DNA from: Chitinophagaceae bacterium
GTDB lineage: Bacteria > Bacteroidota > Bacteroidia > Chitinophagales > Chitinophagaceae
Length of the DNA stretch: 64,000 nucleotides
Assembly: GCA_013140985.1 (NCBI GenBank)
Contig: JABFRU010000015.1
Coordinates: 1-64,000 of the forward strand
Direction of reading: 5' to 3'
A program made the translations under genes and the position numbers. The notes under the pieces were generated by a model that saw only the letters and a list, made by a program, of their open reading frames with translations, had not been told where the DNA came from and made no database searches. The number at the start of each line of letters is the position of its first letter. Within the stretch, counting starts at the first letter, position 1. Positions 49,922 to 59,720 of this stretch are shown here, one piece after another.

Positions 49922-51898
49922 ATGTTGGATTCAAAAATTCCTTCCGGGCCGTTAGATGATAAATGGACATACTACAAAGGCCATTGTAAACTGGTGAACC
50001 CTGCCAATAAAAGAAAATTGGAAGTGATCATTGTGGGCACAGGGTTGGCCGGCGCATCTGCAGCGGCATCCTTGGGTGAGTTGGGTTATAAAGTAAAAGC
50101 ATTTTGTTTCCAGGATTCCCCGAGAAGAGCGCATAGCATCGCTGCGCAGGGCGGTATCAATGCAGCCAAGAATTACCAGAATGATGGTGACTCTGTTTTC
50201 CGCTTATTTTATGATACAGTGAAAGGCGGTGATTACCGGGCAAGAGAAGCAAATGTTCATCGGTTGGCAGAGGTAAGTGTGAACATCATTGATCAATGTG
50301 TGGCGCAGGGCGTTCCATTTGCAAGAGAGTATGGAGGTTTGCTGAACAACCGTTCTTTCGGTGGTACGCAGGTGAAAAGAACTTTTTATGCAGCGGGACA
50401 AACCGGTCAGCAATTATTGATAGGCGCTTACCAGGCATTGGAAAGACAAGTGGCATTGGGAAATGTGCAGATGTACAGTCGTCATGAGATGCTGGATATA
50501 GTGATGATCGAAGGAAAAGCGAGAGGTATCATTTGCCGCAATTTGGTGAATGGAGAATTGGAAAGACATTTCGGTCATGCGGTATTATTATGTACCGGTG
50601 GCTATGGCAATGTATTTTATCTTTCCACCAATGCAATGGGCAGCAATGTAACGGCTGCATGGAAGGCGCATAAAAAAGGAGCATTCTTTGGCAATCCTTG
50701 TTTTACACAGATACATCCTACTTGTATCCCTGTCAGCGGCGATCATCAGTCAAAACTGACATTGATGTCGGAATCATTGAGAAATGATGGGCGCATCTGG
50801 GTGCCGAAACAAAAAGGCGATACAAGAAAACCAAATGATATTCCCGAAGAAGAAAGAGACTATTATTTGGAAAGAAGATATCCGGCATTTGGAAATTTGG
50901 TGCCGAGAGATGTTGCATCAAGAGCGGCGAAAGAAAGATGCGATGCTGGTTATGGTGTTGGTACAACGAAGCAAGCAGTGTATCTCGATTTCAAATTCAA
51001 TCTCATTAATAAATATGGTAAGACGGAAGCTACCAAACAAGGTATCCAGGATCCGGATACTGAAACATTGATCAGGTTAGGAAAAGAAGTTGTGAAAGAA
51101 GAATACGGTAATCTTTTTGATATGTATGAAAAGATCACCGGGGAAAATCCTTATGAAGTGCCGATGAGAATTTATCCGGCCGTTCACTATACGATGGGCG
51201 GATTGTGGGTGGATTATGAACTGATGACAAATGTGAAAGGATTGTATTGTTTGGGTGAAGCAAATTTCAGCGATCATGGCGCTAATCGTCTCGGTGCATC
51301 TGCATTGATGCAGGGATTAGCCGATGGTTATTTTGTTATTCCTTATACGATCGGTAATTATTTGGCCGATGAGATTTCGGTGAAGCCGATACCAACATCG
51401 CATGAAGCATTTGAGCAAACAGAAAAAGCTGTTGCTGACCGTATCAATACATTGATGAATATTAAAGGAAAACAAACAGTCGAGAGCTTTCATAAACGTT
51501 TGGGAAAAATAATGTGGGAGAAATGCGGTATGGCCCGCAATGCAAATCATTTACAGGAAGCGATCATTGAGATACAGCAATTGAAAAAAGAATTCTGGAC
51601 TGATGTAAGAGTACCCGGAACGATCAATGAAATGAATCCTGAATTAGATAAAGCAGGAAGAGTGGCAGATTTTATTGAGTTAGGAGAATTAATGTGTAAA
51701 GATGCTTTGAATAGAAATGAGAGTTGCGGAGGACATTTTAGAGAAGAAAGCCAGACAGCGGATGGTGAAGCTGAAAGAAAAGATAATGAATACGCTTATG
51801 TAGCAGCTTGGGAATATAAAACTGACAGCAATTGGGAATTACATAAAGAGAATTTGACGTTTGAAGTGGCGAAACCAACGCAAAGAAGTTATAAATAA
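49922..51898 (+). CDS. sdhA: succinate dehydrogenase flavoprotein subunit
   Basis: Oxidises succinate to fumarate in the citric acid cycle. ATG at 49922 ([15 protein letters not shown]) is chosen; an upstream in-frame start at 49871 would add a non-conserved segment. FAD-binding Rossmann [21 protein letters not shown], covalent-FAD motif [17 protein letters not shown] (His71), [65 protein letters not shown] and the C-terminal catalytic Arg region [20 protein letters not shown] are all present. At 658 residues it is of B-type length. Confidence 0.96.
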   Translation: MLDSKIPSGPLDDKWTYYKGHCKLVNPANKRKLEVIIVGTGLAGASAAASLGELGYKVKAFCFQDSPRRAHSIAAQGGINAAKNYQNDGDSVFRLFYDTVKGGDYRAREANVHRLAEVSVNIIDQCVAQGVPFAREYGGLLNNRSFGGTQVKRTFYAAGQTGQQLLIGAYQALERQVALGNVQMYSRHEMLDIVMIEGKARGIICRNLVNGELERHFGHAVLLCTGGYGNVFYLSTNAMGSNVTAAWKAHKKGAFFGNPCFTQIHPTCIPVSGDHQSKLTLMSESLRNDGRIWVPKQKGDTRKPNDIPEEERDYYLERRYPAFGNLVPRDVASRAAKERCDAGYGVGTTKQAVYLDFKFNLINKYGKTEATKQGIQDPDTETLIRLGKEVVKEEYGNLFDMYEKITGENPYEVPMRIYPAVHYTMGGLWVDYELMTNVKGLYCLGEANFSDHGANRLGASALMQGLADGYFVIPYTIGNYLADEISVKPIPTSHEAFEQTEKAVADRINTLMNIKGKQTVESFHKRLGKIMWEKCGMARNANHLQEAIIEIQQLKKEFWTDVRVPGTINEMNPELDKAGRVADFIELGELMCKDALNRNESCGGHFREESQTADGEAERKDNEYAYVAAWEYKTDSNWELHKENLTFEVAKPTQRSYK

Positions 51899-51924
51899 TG
51901 TGGAAATGTGAAAATGAGGAAGAG
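51897..51924. repeat. left arm of a split word-type inverted repeat
   Basis: AATGTGGAAATGTGAAAATG directly after the sdhA stop. The matching right arm is at 52471-52505, on the far side of the four-helix-bundle gene. The word is that of the intact repeats at 11687 and 23718. Confidence 0.7.
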
Positions 51925-52002
51925 TTCATGCAGGATATGGGTATTCTTGTGAAACTCCAAGGGAATAAAAACAAAAGTTCTTAGAAAAAAAGCATTAAAA
52001 AA

Positions 52003-52064
52003 AATACCTGTATAAAGACTGGAGGAATAGCTTTAAATTATTTTCTAATCTTAAGACAGGTATT
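52003..52064 (+). promoter_or_regulatory. 9-bp inverted repeat before the four-helix-bundle gene
   Basis: AATACCTGT (52003-52011) and ACAGGTATT (52056-52064) are perfect complements. The right copy abuts the ATG at 52065, so the hairpin could hide the ribosome-binding region or mark the edge of an inserted module. Confidence 0.5.
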
Positions 52065-52418
52065 ATGGAAAAGAAGAACATTATTGTAGAAAAGTCGCTG
52101 ACTTTTGGCATTGAGATCATCAAGTTCTGTGAATTACTGGAAGAAAAAAGAAAGTATGTTGTAGCGAGGCAATTACTGCGAAGCGGCACTTCGATTGGAG
52201 CGAATGTTTTTGAAGCTCAGCATGCAGAAAGTAATGCTGATTTTATTCATAAAATGAAATTGGCTATAAAAGAAGCAAGTGAAACGCTTTACTGGCTTTC
52301 TATATGTGAAAGAAGTGAAAGTTATCCAGTAAATAGTTCTTTAAAGACTTTGGTTGAAGAGGTGATCCGTATCATTTCAAAAATTATCATTTCCAGTAGA
52401 AAAGCTGGTGAGAAATGA
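52065..52418 (+). CDS. four-helix-bundle protein (23S rRNA intervening sequence type)
   Basis: The 117 residues match the S23/IVP family: EKSLTFGIEIIKFCELLEEKRKYVVARQLLRSGTSIGANVFEAQHAESNADFIHKMKLAIKEASETLYWLSIC, with the conserved RSGTSIGANVFEA and EASETLYWL blocks. Members were first found in intervening sequences of 23S rRNA and are widespread as single genes in Bacteroidota; the function is unknown, perhaps nucleic-acid binding. It sits between sdhA and sdhB, which is not a standard part of the sdh operon, and between the two arms of a split inverted repeat, so it looks inserted. Confidence 0.88.
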   Translation: MEKKNIIVEKSLTFGIEIIKFCELLEEKRKYVVARQLLRSGTSIGANVFEAQHAESNADFIHKMKLAIKEASETLYWLSICERSESYPVNSSLKTLVEEVIRIISKIIISSRKAGEK

Positions 52419-52470
52419 TGGAGATCGGTTTAATTGTAAAATATAATTAATAAATAATGGGGTTGTGGGA

Positions 52471-52505
52471 TTTTCATATTTCCACATTTCCACATTTACA
52501 CATTA
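52471..52505. repeat. right arm of the split word-type inverted repeat
   Basis: The TTCCACATTTCCACATT words (with CATATTTCC and TTTACACATTA) complement the left arm at 51897-51924. It ends just before the sdhB ATG at 52509. Confidence 0.7.
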
Positions 52506-52508
52506 AGT

Positions 52509-53273
52509 ATGGAGCACTACATGATGGATCTTACATTGAAAGTCTGGCGGCAGAAAAATGCTGACGACAGGGGAGGATTTGAAACCTATAAAGTAAAAGA
52601 TATTTCTTCCGAAATGTCTTTTTTGGAGATGTTCGATGTTCTCAATGAAGAACTGATCCGTGAAGGAAAAGACCCGATCGCATTCGATCATGATTGCAGG
52701 GAAGGTATCTGTGGTGCCTGTTCTATGTACATCAATGGTCGCCCGCATGGACCCTGGCATGCCAATACAACCTGCCAGTTGCACATGAGAGCTTATAAAG
52801 ACGGCGATACAATTGTTGTAGAACCGTGGAGGGCCAATGCATTTCCCGTTATTAAAGATCTTGTTGTTGATCGTACTGCTTTTGATCGTATCATACAAGC
52901 CGGCGGTTATATCTCTGTAAATACCGGTAATGCTGTTGATGCGAATGCTATGCCGGTTGAAAAAGATAAAGCCGATGCGGCTTTTGCGGCAGCGGCTTGT
53001 ATTGGTTGCGGCGCCTGTGTAGCGGCTTGTAAAAATTCTTCTGCATTATTATTTGTATCTGCGAAAGTTTCTCACTTAGCATTATTGCCACAAGGAGCTC
53101 CTGAAAGAAAAACAAGGGCCATGAATATGGTAGCACAGATGGACAAAGAAGGTTTTGGTTCCTGCACCAATACCGGTGCGTGTGAAGCGGTTTGTCCGAA
53201 AGAGATCTCTATTGAGAATATTGCAAGATTGAACCGGGAGTACATAATGGCAGGCGCTACTTCGGATAAATGA
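52509..53273 (+). CDS. sdhB: succinate dehydrogenase iron-sulfur subunit
   Basis: Carries electrons from the flavin to quinone. The 2Fe-2S ligands are in [18 protein letters not shown] and TTCQLH; the 4Fe-4S and 3Fe-4S ligands are in [18 protein letters not shown] and [21 protein letters not shown]. An internal ATG (MMDLTLK) four codons on is a second possible start. At 254 residues it matches B-type SdhB proteins. The gene ends two bases before the stop of a convergent OMP gene, leaving no room for a separate terminator. Confidence 0.95.
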   Translation: MEHYMMDLTLKVWRQKNADDRGGFETYKVKDISSEMSFLEMFDVLNEELIREGKDPIAFDHDCREGICGACSMYINGRPHGPWHANTTCQLHMRAYKDGDTIVVEPWRANAFPVIKDLVVDRTAFDRIIQAGGYISVNTGNAVDANAMPVEKDKADAAFAAAACIGCGACVAACKNSSALLFVSAKVSHLALLPQGAPERKTRAMNMVAQMDKEGFGSCTNTGACEAVCPKEISIENIARLNREYIMAGATSDK

Positions 53274-53275
53274 TT

Positions 53276-53836
53276 CTATAGCTCCACCGAAAATTTTATT
53301 CCTGCCGACCATAATGACCGGGTACCCGCTTCCCATAGCCAATTGATCAATGGACCTGCATGAAGTATTGACCCGATATGATAGCTTGCTTCCAATCTTC
53401 CACCGATATTAAATTTTGAATTTCCATTGTAAATACCAACAGCCGGACCAGCCAGCAGGCTTGTGTTTATTTTTTTTGAAGGCACATAAAACAAACCGCC
53501 AAAAGCATGGATAAAAAGATAACCGGGATATTTATAAGAATAACCGCTGACTGTTTCACTCTTTCCAAAATAATAGGTGAAGCCACCATTATATGTAAAA
53601 GCTATACCGTCCGGAAATTTCATGGATTCCCTGTTAACCAGTCGAAACCTATGATAGACTGGTGCAAGATCCAGTGAAACACCAGCACTATGTGTTGTCG
53701 AGAAATCGCCGATCGGCATTTGTATACCGGCTGAAGCTAAAATATCCAGGCTTTTCTTAGAAGTGGGTTCTTTTTGTTGCGGGAATACAGAAATAAAAAA
53801 TGAAAAACTGAATAAAAACAGCAGGATCTTTCTCAT
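53276..53836 (-). CDS. small outer-membrane beta-barrel-like protein
   Basis: Start at 53836 (MRKILLFLFSFSFFISVFPQ) gives a clean signal peptide; an ATG three codons upstream is also in frame. The mature 170 residues alternate polar and hydrophobic residues (GIQMPIGDFSTTHSAGVSLDLAPVYHRF, GIAFTYNGGFTYYFG, GYLFIHAFGGLFYV, SLLAGPAVGIYNG, KFNIGGRLEASYHIG) and end WSAGIKFSVEL, a barrel-type C terminus. About eight strands fit an OmpW/OmpX-size barrel. No function can be assigned. It is 23 bases after the next gene on the same strand and probably co-transcribed with it. Confidence 0.8.
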   Translation of the reverse strand: MRKILLFLFSFSFFISVFPQQKEPTSKKSLDILASAGIQMPIGDFSTTHSAGVSLDLAPVYHRFRLVNRESMKFPDGIAFTYNGGFTYYFGKSETVSGYSYKYPGYLFIHAFGGLFYVPSKKINTSLLAGPAVGIYNGNSKFNIGGRLEASYHIGSILHAGPLINWLWEAGTRSLWSAGIKFSVEL

Positions 53837-53859
53837 GATTAACAATAACTCCGGTCTTC

Positions 53860-56010
53860 TTATTTTATTATGGCGAATGTGCCTTTTCGTTCGATCTTAA
53901 GTCCTGTGTGTGCATCAATAACGGATACGATCCATACATAAACACCAGTGCCCTGTGCTACTCCTTTTATTTTTCCATCCCATCCTGCACCCCTTTGTGA
54001 AGTAGTGAATAGCTTATTTCCCCAGCGATCGAAAATGGAAAATTCTTTTAATTGATAATTACCCGGGAAAAAAGGTTTGATATCATCATTCTTTCCGTCG
54101 TTATTCGGAGTGAACGCAGATGGTACATAAATATCATTGTATTGCAATACATGTATCCTTACCGAATCTTTTCCAACACATCCATCGCCACGGTACGCAG
54201 TGACCGTATAACTAATATCATCCATAGGAGTGGCAATAGGGTTACGGATGGTTGAATCATTCAGCCATATTCCGGGTGACCATTGATAAGAAGTACCCGG
54301 AGATGCTGTTGATAGGAAAACAGATTGTCCAACCAATATTGTTTGATCAGGTGGCGCAACAACTGTAAAGTTTTTAATTTCAACCGGCAATGATTTTTCT
54401 TCATCAAGACAAGCTGTGCCGGTTGTTAATTTTAATTTGACTGTATAATTGCCCGGCAATGCATACGTATGTATCGGGTTAGTAGCAGTAGAAGTATTTC
54501 CATCACCAAAATCCCATGTCAGTGTGCCGGTGATCGTTGACAGGCCGGGAGTTTTATTGATAAAACGAACATAACCTGAATCGCAGCGGACAATAAAATC
54601 AAAATCAAGTTGACCGGTAATGATGCCGCTTGGTTTGATCCTTGCTGATCTGAATACAGCACCACAGGATACAGAAGACCCGATCCTTAATTTTATGGTA
54701 TAGAAATTTCCTGATGGAGTAAAAACATGAATGGGGTTCTGGCTGGATGAAATATTTCCATCACCAAAATCCCAATCCCATGTTACCGTTCCGCCCATGG
54801 CGGAAAAAGCATTGAACTGCACTGTGCCGGAACAGCTGTCAAGAATTGTATATGAAAACCCGTTATTCGGGTCGTTAGCAAAAACAATATCATTGATATG
54901 AGATGGCAAACCGAGGAAAGATCCGCCGGGTGCTAAGTCAATATCGTTTAATACAAGATTACATCCTGTGCCGCTAACATTTGGCTGATGAATAACAGTG
55001 AGACTTTGACCGGGCCGGGAAATATAGATCTTTTCATCCGGCGCCAGTTGAATATCATAATGGGCATCGTTGGTTGCAAAACTTACCCGTGAAGACTGGA
55101 TCGCAGCAACACTAGGCAAAGTAATTTGCAGTTGGTCTATTTTTTTTTGATAGGGCCGGGTCAGATATAAGAGTTGAGAGTTGGGAGAAAACTCGCAATG
55201 TGTGTAACCTGCATCTGGAAGCCCAACGGATCTTGGATTGCTGATAATGCCAGTCGAATTATTAAAGTCGAATAGCTGTATAAAATTAGGTTGTGGAATG
55301 ATGTCAAAATAAGGGAAATGTACCTGGCAAAACATTTTTCCATCAGGACTTACTTTCATTACACCGGAATTCATATCATGATGCTGATCCATCACAATTC
55401 CTGTAGTAGAAACAACTGCTGATAGCTGAAGACCGCTGCAGTTTACCAGCCATGCCCTGAAAACATTGGAATTATTATCATTGGTGATCACCCACACATC
55501 TATGCCATTTGCATGACGGGCTGTAGTCAGTCTTTCTGTACAGGAAGCGGTGAGGAGAACATTTTTTACTACCACGTCACCTTTGCCGTTATCCCTTTTC
55601 ATATTGACGATGGAATAATTATACCCTTCGGTATAACCCGATTCAGTAGCACCGGTTGTAAAAATATAGAACAGGCTATCATTTCCCGGCTGGGCAACGA
55701 TAGCGATCTGGCAGGCTGAAATATTACCTTTCAGGTTATTGCCATTAGGCATCACCTGGTGCAACCGGTTATAAACTTCAATGCCATTAGTGTAAAACAG
55801 CAGGTCGCCATTTTCATCCGATATAGCAGCAGCAGCTTCATCAGCTACCATTACGCTGTTTGTAAGTAAAGAAGGAATGGATTGTGCTCCTGATGCATTA
55901 AAATTCAATCCTGCTCTGCCACCGAAATACCAATTATTATTTTGCTGTGCATTAACAGCAAAGCATGTAAGCAGCAGCATACTGCTGAATATTGAATACA
56001 ATGCTTTCAA
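53860..56010 (-). CDS. PKD-domain protein with gliding-type T9SS C-terminal domain
   Basis: Signal peptide ends AVNAQ. Residues about 20-370 form a beta-propeller-like region (AAISDENGDLLFYTNGIEVYNR, VSPDGKMFCQVHF, EFSPNSQLLYLTRPY, QLAPDEKIYISRPG). Two PKD domains follow at about 395-470 and 480-560 (VTWDWDFGDG and GTLTWDFGDG). A Cys-containing linker precedes the closing VPSAFTPNNDGKNDDIKPFF to GWDGKIKGVAQGTGVYVWIV, the gliding-motility-associated (type B) sorting domain that directs T9SS export. It should be a secreted or surface-attached protein; a role in adhesion or gliding is inferred only from the domain. Confidence 0.9.
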   Translation of the reverse strand: MKALYSIFSSMLLLTCFAVNAQQNNNWYFGGRAGLNFNASGAQSIPSLLTNSVMVADEAAAAISDENGDLLFYTNGIEVYNRLHQVMPNGNNLKGNISACQIAIVAQPGNDSLFYIFTTGATESGYTEGYNYSIVNMKRDNGKGDVVVKNVLLTASCTERLTTARHANGIDVWVITNDNNSNVFRAWLVNCSGLQLSAVVSTTGIVMDQHHDMNSGVMKVSPDGKMFCQVHFPYFDIIPQPNFIQLFDFNNSTGIISNPRSVGLPDAGYTHCEFSPNSQLLYLTRPYQKKIDQLQITLPSVAAIQSSRVSFATNDAHYDIQLAPDEKIYISRPGQSLTVIHQPNVSGTGCNLVLNDIDLAPGGSFLGLPSHINDIVFANDPNNGFSYTILDSCSGTVQFNAFSAMGGTVTWDWDFGDGNISSSQNPIHVFTPSGNFYTIKLRIGSSVSCGAVFRSARIKPSGIITGQLDFDFIVRCDSGYVRFINKTPGLSTITGTLTWDFGDGNTSTATNPIHTYALPGNYTVKLKLTTGTACLDEEKSLPVEIKNFTVVAPPDQTILVGQSVFLSTASPGTSYQWSPGIWLNDSTIRNPIATPMDDISYTVTAYRGDGCVGKDSVRIHVLQYNDIYVPSAFTPNNDGKNDDIKPFFPGNYQLKEFSIFDRWGNKLFTTSQRGAGWDGKIKGVAQGTGVYVWIVSVIDAHTGLKIERKGTFAIIK

Positions 56011-56145
56011 CGGGGGTGATGCTTTGGCTTACTTTAGGACAAACCAGCAGCAAATTTGCTGCTTTTTTGCGGAATTAACAGCATGGGATAACTTTCCCGC
56101 AATAAAAAGAACGAATTTTACGATTTTGAGTTAAACTGACTGCAA

Positions 56146-59100
56146 TTGTGTTGGTTAGGCAAAATATCCTGTATCTTTTTGATGACGTTTTGGTGTATTC
56201 CATCCGGCGCACAAATTCCTATTCCCGGCACCCCAACATCAAATCTTCGCACAAAGACCTTGCTGAATAATTCCGACAGTTTGAGGATCGATACGATCAG
56301 TATTGTACCCAATAGTTTTTCAGTAAAAGATATTCCATCGTCAGACTATCGTCTTGATATTGTAAAAGCAATATTATTCTGGATCAACAAACCAACTGTT
56401 GAAACGATAACTGTCACTTACCGGGTATTCCCTTTTCAATTAAATGCAGCCGTTCAGCGATTGAGTTATGATAGTGTGATGAACAATTTTTATATCAAGC
56501 CATTTGAATTCAATAAAGGACTAACAGGTGAACAAAAAGGGATATTTGATTTTGGTACGTTAAAGGCAGAAGGAAGTTTTGGAAGACAGATCGGCTTTGG
56601 CAACAGCCAGGATGCGGTACTCAATTCTACGTTGAATCTTCAATTAGGTGGAATGCTGGGAGACAGTATAGAAATAAATGCAGCGATCACGGATAACAAT
56701 ATTCCTATACAGCCCGATGGAACCACTCAACAGTTAAATGAATTTGACCAGGTATATCTCCAGTTCAAAAAAAGGAACTGGCAGCTGAATCTTGGTGATA
56801 TTGATATCAGGGAAAACAAAAATTATTTCCTGAATTTTTATAAAAGATTGCAGGGAATATCTTTTCAAACCAGTAACAGGATATCGAAGAATATAAATTC
56901 AAATACATTGCTCAGTGGTTCTATCGCAAAAGGAAAATTCAACCGTAATATTTTCCAGGGGCTGGAAGGTAACCAGGGGCCTTATCGTCTTACCGGAGCT
57001 AATAATGAATTTTTCTTTATTGTGCTGGCCAATACAGAAAGAATTTTTTTGGACGGAGAAGTAATGCAGCGTGGCGAAGACCAGGATTATGTGATCAACT
57101 ATAACACATCGGAGATCACTTTCACTCCCAAAAGAATGATCACCAAAGACAGCCGGATCCAGGCAGAGTTTGAATATGCTGACCGGAATTACCTGAATGC
57201 AAACCTCTACTTAGCACAGGAGTTTGAGATCAGCTCAAAATTAAAGATCCGCATAAGCGCTTTTAATAACAGCGATGCAAAAAATTCTACCATCAACCAG
57301 GAATTAGATGCAAAACAGAAACAATTTTTAGCCGCTTTGGGTGATAGCATTCACCAGGCATTTTACCCAACAGTAACTCTTGATACATTAACGGCGGGAA
57401 AGATATTGTATGAAAAAATAATTGTTGTTCCTGGCGTGGATTCTTTTTATCAATACTCAACTAACCCTGCTGCAGCAATATATAGTTTGTCTTTTGTGGA
57501 TATAAAACAAGGCAATGGTAATTACATTCCTGACTTTAACGGCGCCAATGGGAAAGTGTATAAATATGTTGCACCAATAGCAGGTGTGAAGCAGGGACAG
57601 TTTGAACCGGTGCAGATATTGGTCACACCAAAATCTCAGCAGGTGGTTGATCTTGGCTTTGAATATACGATCACTCCAACTACTTTAGTAAAGGCAGAAA
57701 TTGCAACAAGCAAATACGATGTCAATACATTTTCTCCAAAAGACAATGGCGATGACCGGGGGTGGGCGGCCAAATTTCAGCTGAGCAATGATAAGATACT
57801 CAGGCAAACTAATAAACTGCAATTGATCACTGCATTGGATTATGAATATGTGCAGAAGAAATTCAAGCCATTGGAGAGATTGCGAAATGTTGAATTCAGC
57901 CGGGATTGGGGCTTACCTTATTCATTTCAACCCATTGATGAAAGCATCATTAAGGCATCAGCTGTTTTAAAAAATGCAAAAGGACATTCCGTTTCTTACC
58001 AGTTAATCAATTATCATCGCAGCGATAATTACAATGGATTTCAAAATGCCGTTCTGCATACAGCTGATCTAAAGGGATGGCAGTTCAACAACCAGTTTGT
58101 GATTACCCATTTTAATACGCAAAATGATAAAGGTATATTCCTCCGTCCAATCATTGACCTGAGCAAACAATTTAAGAATATCAATAACTGGCGGATCGGT
58201 TTCCGGTATTCATTGGAACAAAATACAACCCGGTATAAAGTATCGGATACGTTGATCCCACTTGCTTTTTCGTTTGATAGCTATTCGATCTATCTCCGCT
58301 CAGATGAAAGTAAAAAGAACCGCTATGGCATCACTTTCTTTACACGGTCGGATAAATACCCGGTCAATAAAAAATTTGTCCGGGGTGACCGCAGCTTGAA
58401 TTTAAACCTGCAAACAGAGCTGCTGGCGAATCCCAAAAGACAGCTTTACCTGAATACTACTTTCAGGAAACTGAAAGTATATGACCCGGTAATATCCAGG
58501 CAAAAGGAAGATGAAACAATTCTTGGCCGGGCCGAATATGTAATGAATGAGTGGAAGGGATTGCTGAACGGAAATATCTTATATGAAGTGGGAGCAGGGC
58601 AGGAGCAGCGAAGAGATTATGCTTTTCTAGAAGTGCCCGCTGGTCAGGGTGAGTATGCATGGAACGATTATAACGGAGACGGAATACAGCAGTTGAATGA
58701 ATTTGAGCTGGCTGCATTCCCTGACCAGGCCAAATTCATCCGGATATTTACCCCGACAAATGAATTCATCAAGGCAAACTACATCACATTTAATTATAGT
58801 TTAAATATCAGTCCCCGTTCTGTGTTAACATCACCTGGCCTGAAAGGGTTTAAAAAATTTCTTGCAAAGATCAATTTGCTCACTTCGCTCCAGACAAGTA
58901 AAAAATCAATTTCCAAAGGAGATTTTGAGTTCAACCCATTCAAATATGATGTGAACGATGCAGACCTGATCATCTCAAATATGGTACTGCTGAATACTTT
59001 TTCTTTTAACCGCTTCAGCAGTAAATGGGGATTTGATCTCAGTAACCTGAGAAGTAACGGAAAATCATTACTGACCTATGGTTATGAAAGCAGGAAGTTG

Positions 59101-59622
59101 AATGACTGGCTTATTAAATTCAGGTGGAATCTAAGTAATACTTTTTCTTTATCTGTAAATGGTAAGAAAGGAGCGAATGCATTGTACACTCCGCAATTTG
59201 CCAATCGTAATTACCAGCTTTCTGTTTATAGTGTTGAACCGTTCCTGGCTTACATCAAGAGCACTAAATTTAGAATTGTAACAAGCTATAAATATGATAA
59301 TAAAAAAAACCTGCCATTGTATGGCGGAGAGAAATCAACTTCACATTCTGTCAATGTTGAGTCGAAATACAATATTCTTCAAAGCACTTCTTTAACAGGA
59401 AAATTCACTTTTAATAATATTGATTATAAATCCCCGGCGAATACAACAGTAAGTTATATCATGCTGGATGGATTATTGCCGGGCAAAAACTACCTCTGGT
59501 CTTTTGGGTTATCTAAAAGATTGCTGAATAATCTTGAATTGAATTTTCAATATGATGGAAGAAAAGCAGGCGCTTCGAGAACGGTGCATATTGGAAGGGC
59601 GGCGATCACGGCACTATTTTGA
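56146..59622 (+). CDS. large outer-membrane beta-strand protein with EF-hand-like loop
   Basis: TTG at 56146 gives a plausible signal peptide ending PSGAQ; an ATG at 56182 would shorten it. The 1,158 residues are mostly amphipathic beta strands (SFGRQIGFGNSQDAVLNSTLNLQLGG, LSGSIAKGKFNRNIFQGL, FKKRNWQLNLGDIDIREN), as in a large outer-membrane barrel. Near residue 835-850 is WNDYNGDGIQQLNEFE, a calcium-type D-x-N-x-D-G loop, followed by LAAFPDQAKFIRIFTPTNEF. Blocks like this last one occur in SprA-like and related gliding/T9SS outer-membrane proteins (from memory), but at half the length of SprA it is not SprA itself. It is divergent from the PKD/T9SS gene. Confidence 0.75.
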   Translation: MCWLGKISCIFLMTFWCIPSGAQIPIPGTPTSNLRTKTLLNNSDSLRIDTISIVPNSFSVKDIPSSDYRLDIVKAILFWINKPTVETITVTYRVFPFQLNAAVQRLSYDSVMNNFYIKPFEFNKGLTGEQKGIFDFGTLKAEGSFGRQIGFGNSQDAVLNSTLNLQLGGMLGDSIEINAAITDNNIPIQPDGTTQQLNEFDQVYLQFKKRNWQLNLGDIDIRENKNYFLNFYKRLQGISFQTSNRISKNINSNTLLSGSIAKGKFNRNIFQGLEGNQGPYRLTGANNEFFFIVLANTERIFLDGEVMQRGEDQDYVINYNTSEITFTPKRMITKDSRIQAEFEYADRNYLNANLYLAQEFEISSKLKIRISAFNNSDAKNSTINQELDAKQKQFLAALGDSIHQAFYPTVTLDTLTAGKILYEKIIVVPGVDSFYQYSTNPAAAIYSLSFVDIKQGNGNYIPDFNGANGKVYKYVAPIAGVKQGQFEPVQILVTPKSQQVVDLGFEYTITPTTLVKAEIATSKYDVNTFSPKDNGDDRGWAAKFQLSNDKILRQTNKLQLITALDYEYVQKKFKPLERLRNVEFSRDWGLPYSFQPIDESIIKASAVLKNAKGHSVSYQLINYHRSDNYNGFQNAVLHTADLKGWQFNNQFVITHFNTQNDKGIFLRPIIDLSKQFKNINNWRIGFRYSLEQNTTRYKVSDTLIPLAFSFDSYSIYLRSDESKKNRYGITFFTRSDKYPVNKKFVRGDRSLNLNLQTELLANPKRQLYLNTTFRKLKVYDPVISRQKEDETILGRAEYVMNEWKGLLNGNILYEVGAGQEQRRDYAFLEVPAGQGEYAWNDYNGDGIQQLNEFELAAFPDQAKFIRIFTPTNEFIKANYITFNYSLNISPRSVLTSPGLKGFKKFLAKINLLTSLQTSKKSISKGDFEFNPFKYDVNDADLIISNMVLLNTFSFNRFSSKWGFDLSNLRSNGKSLLTYGYESRKLNDWLIKFRWNLSNTFSLSVNGKKGANALYTPQFANRNYQLSVYSVEPFLAYIKSTKFRIVTSYKYDNKKNLPLYGGEKSTSHSVNVESKYNILQSTSLTGKFTFNNIDYKSPANTTVSYIMLDGLLPGKNYLWSFGLSKRLLNNLELNFQYDGRKAGASRTVHIGRAAITALF

Positions 59623-59720
59623 TTTGGAAATTTGAAGATGAGCCGATTTGAAGATTGAGAAAACGGGGTCATAGAAGTTGCCCTATTATCAAATTTTCAA
59701 ATCACCAAATCTTCAAATCA
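59620..59720. repeat. word-type inverted repeat (GATTTGAAGATTTGA)
   Basis: The left arm 59620-59659 contains the stop codon of the outer-membrane protein; the right arm 59686-59720 overlaps the 3' end of ychF. The words are GATTTGGAAATTTGAAGATG and its complement. Confidence 0.8.

Noticed and set aside
56146-59622. Calling the large outer-membrane protein SprA
   Set aside because: SprA is about twice as long; only one block resembles it and that from memory.
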